Shown here piece by piece: positions 63,016 to 64,000 of a stretch of DNA of 64,000 bases. The position numbers and the translations under genes are program-made. The notes beneath the pieces were generated by a model, which saw nothing but the letters and a program-made list of their open reading frames with translations, had not been told where the DNA came from and did not search any database. The DNA is from an uncultured Pelagibacteraceae bacterium (GTDB lineage Bacteria > Pseudomonadota > Alphaproteobacteria > Pelagibacterales > Pelagibacteraceae): assembly GCA_902589155.1 (NCBI GenBank), contig CACIRV010000001.1, positions 18,501 to 82,500 of the forward strand, read 5' to 3'. Positions within the stretch are counted from its first letter, which is position 1. Every line of letters starts with the position of its first letter.

Positions 63016-63022
63016 CGTTATT

Positions 63023-64000
<978 letters not shown>

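Overview
AT-rich, very gene-dense chromosomal window. Gene content, synteny, class I LysRS and the partial 16S rRNA suggest a SAR11/Pelagibacterales-type alphaproteobacterium (inferred from sequence, not searched). Most of it is housekeeping: gltB (partial), thrS-infC-rpmI-rplT-pheST-lepA, lysS (class I)-pyrD-rpmB, cobST with J-domain and BolA genes, aroKB, def-fmt-truA, dapDE, argB-yidC-yidD-rnpA-rpmH, dcd-murA-DUF2948-infA, secA, argJ, lysC-ispG-prfA-prmC, two tRNAs (Ser-GGA, Phe-GAA) and the 5' part of a 16S rRNA gene running off the right end. The main accessory region is 45.0-51.6 kb, a one-carbon oxidation neighbourhood: fhs, a secreted clan GH-A-like protein, NAD formate dehydrogenase, a MetF-like protein, a DmdA/GcvT-like THF methyltransferase of unknown substrate, and a conserved 147-aa protein of unknown function. 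Other points of interest: a tRNA-Phe with a non-canonical elbow that overlaps the infA stop codon, several very small uncalled ORFs, a GC-rich hairpin after tRNA-Ser, structured rRNA leader sequence, a bacterial SET-domain protein, and convergent genes sharing a palindromic TTAA stop. No CRISPR arrays, insertion sequences or prophage were seen.
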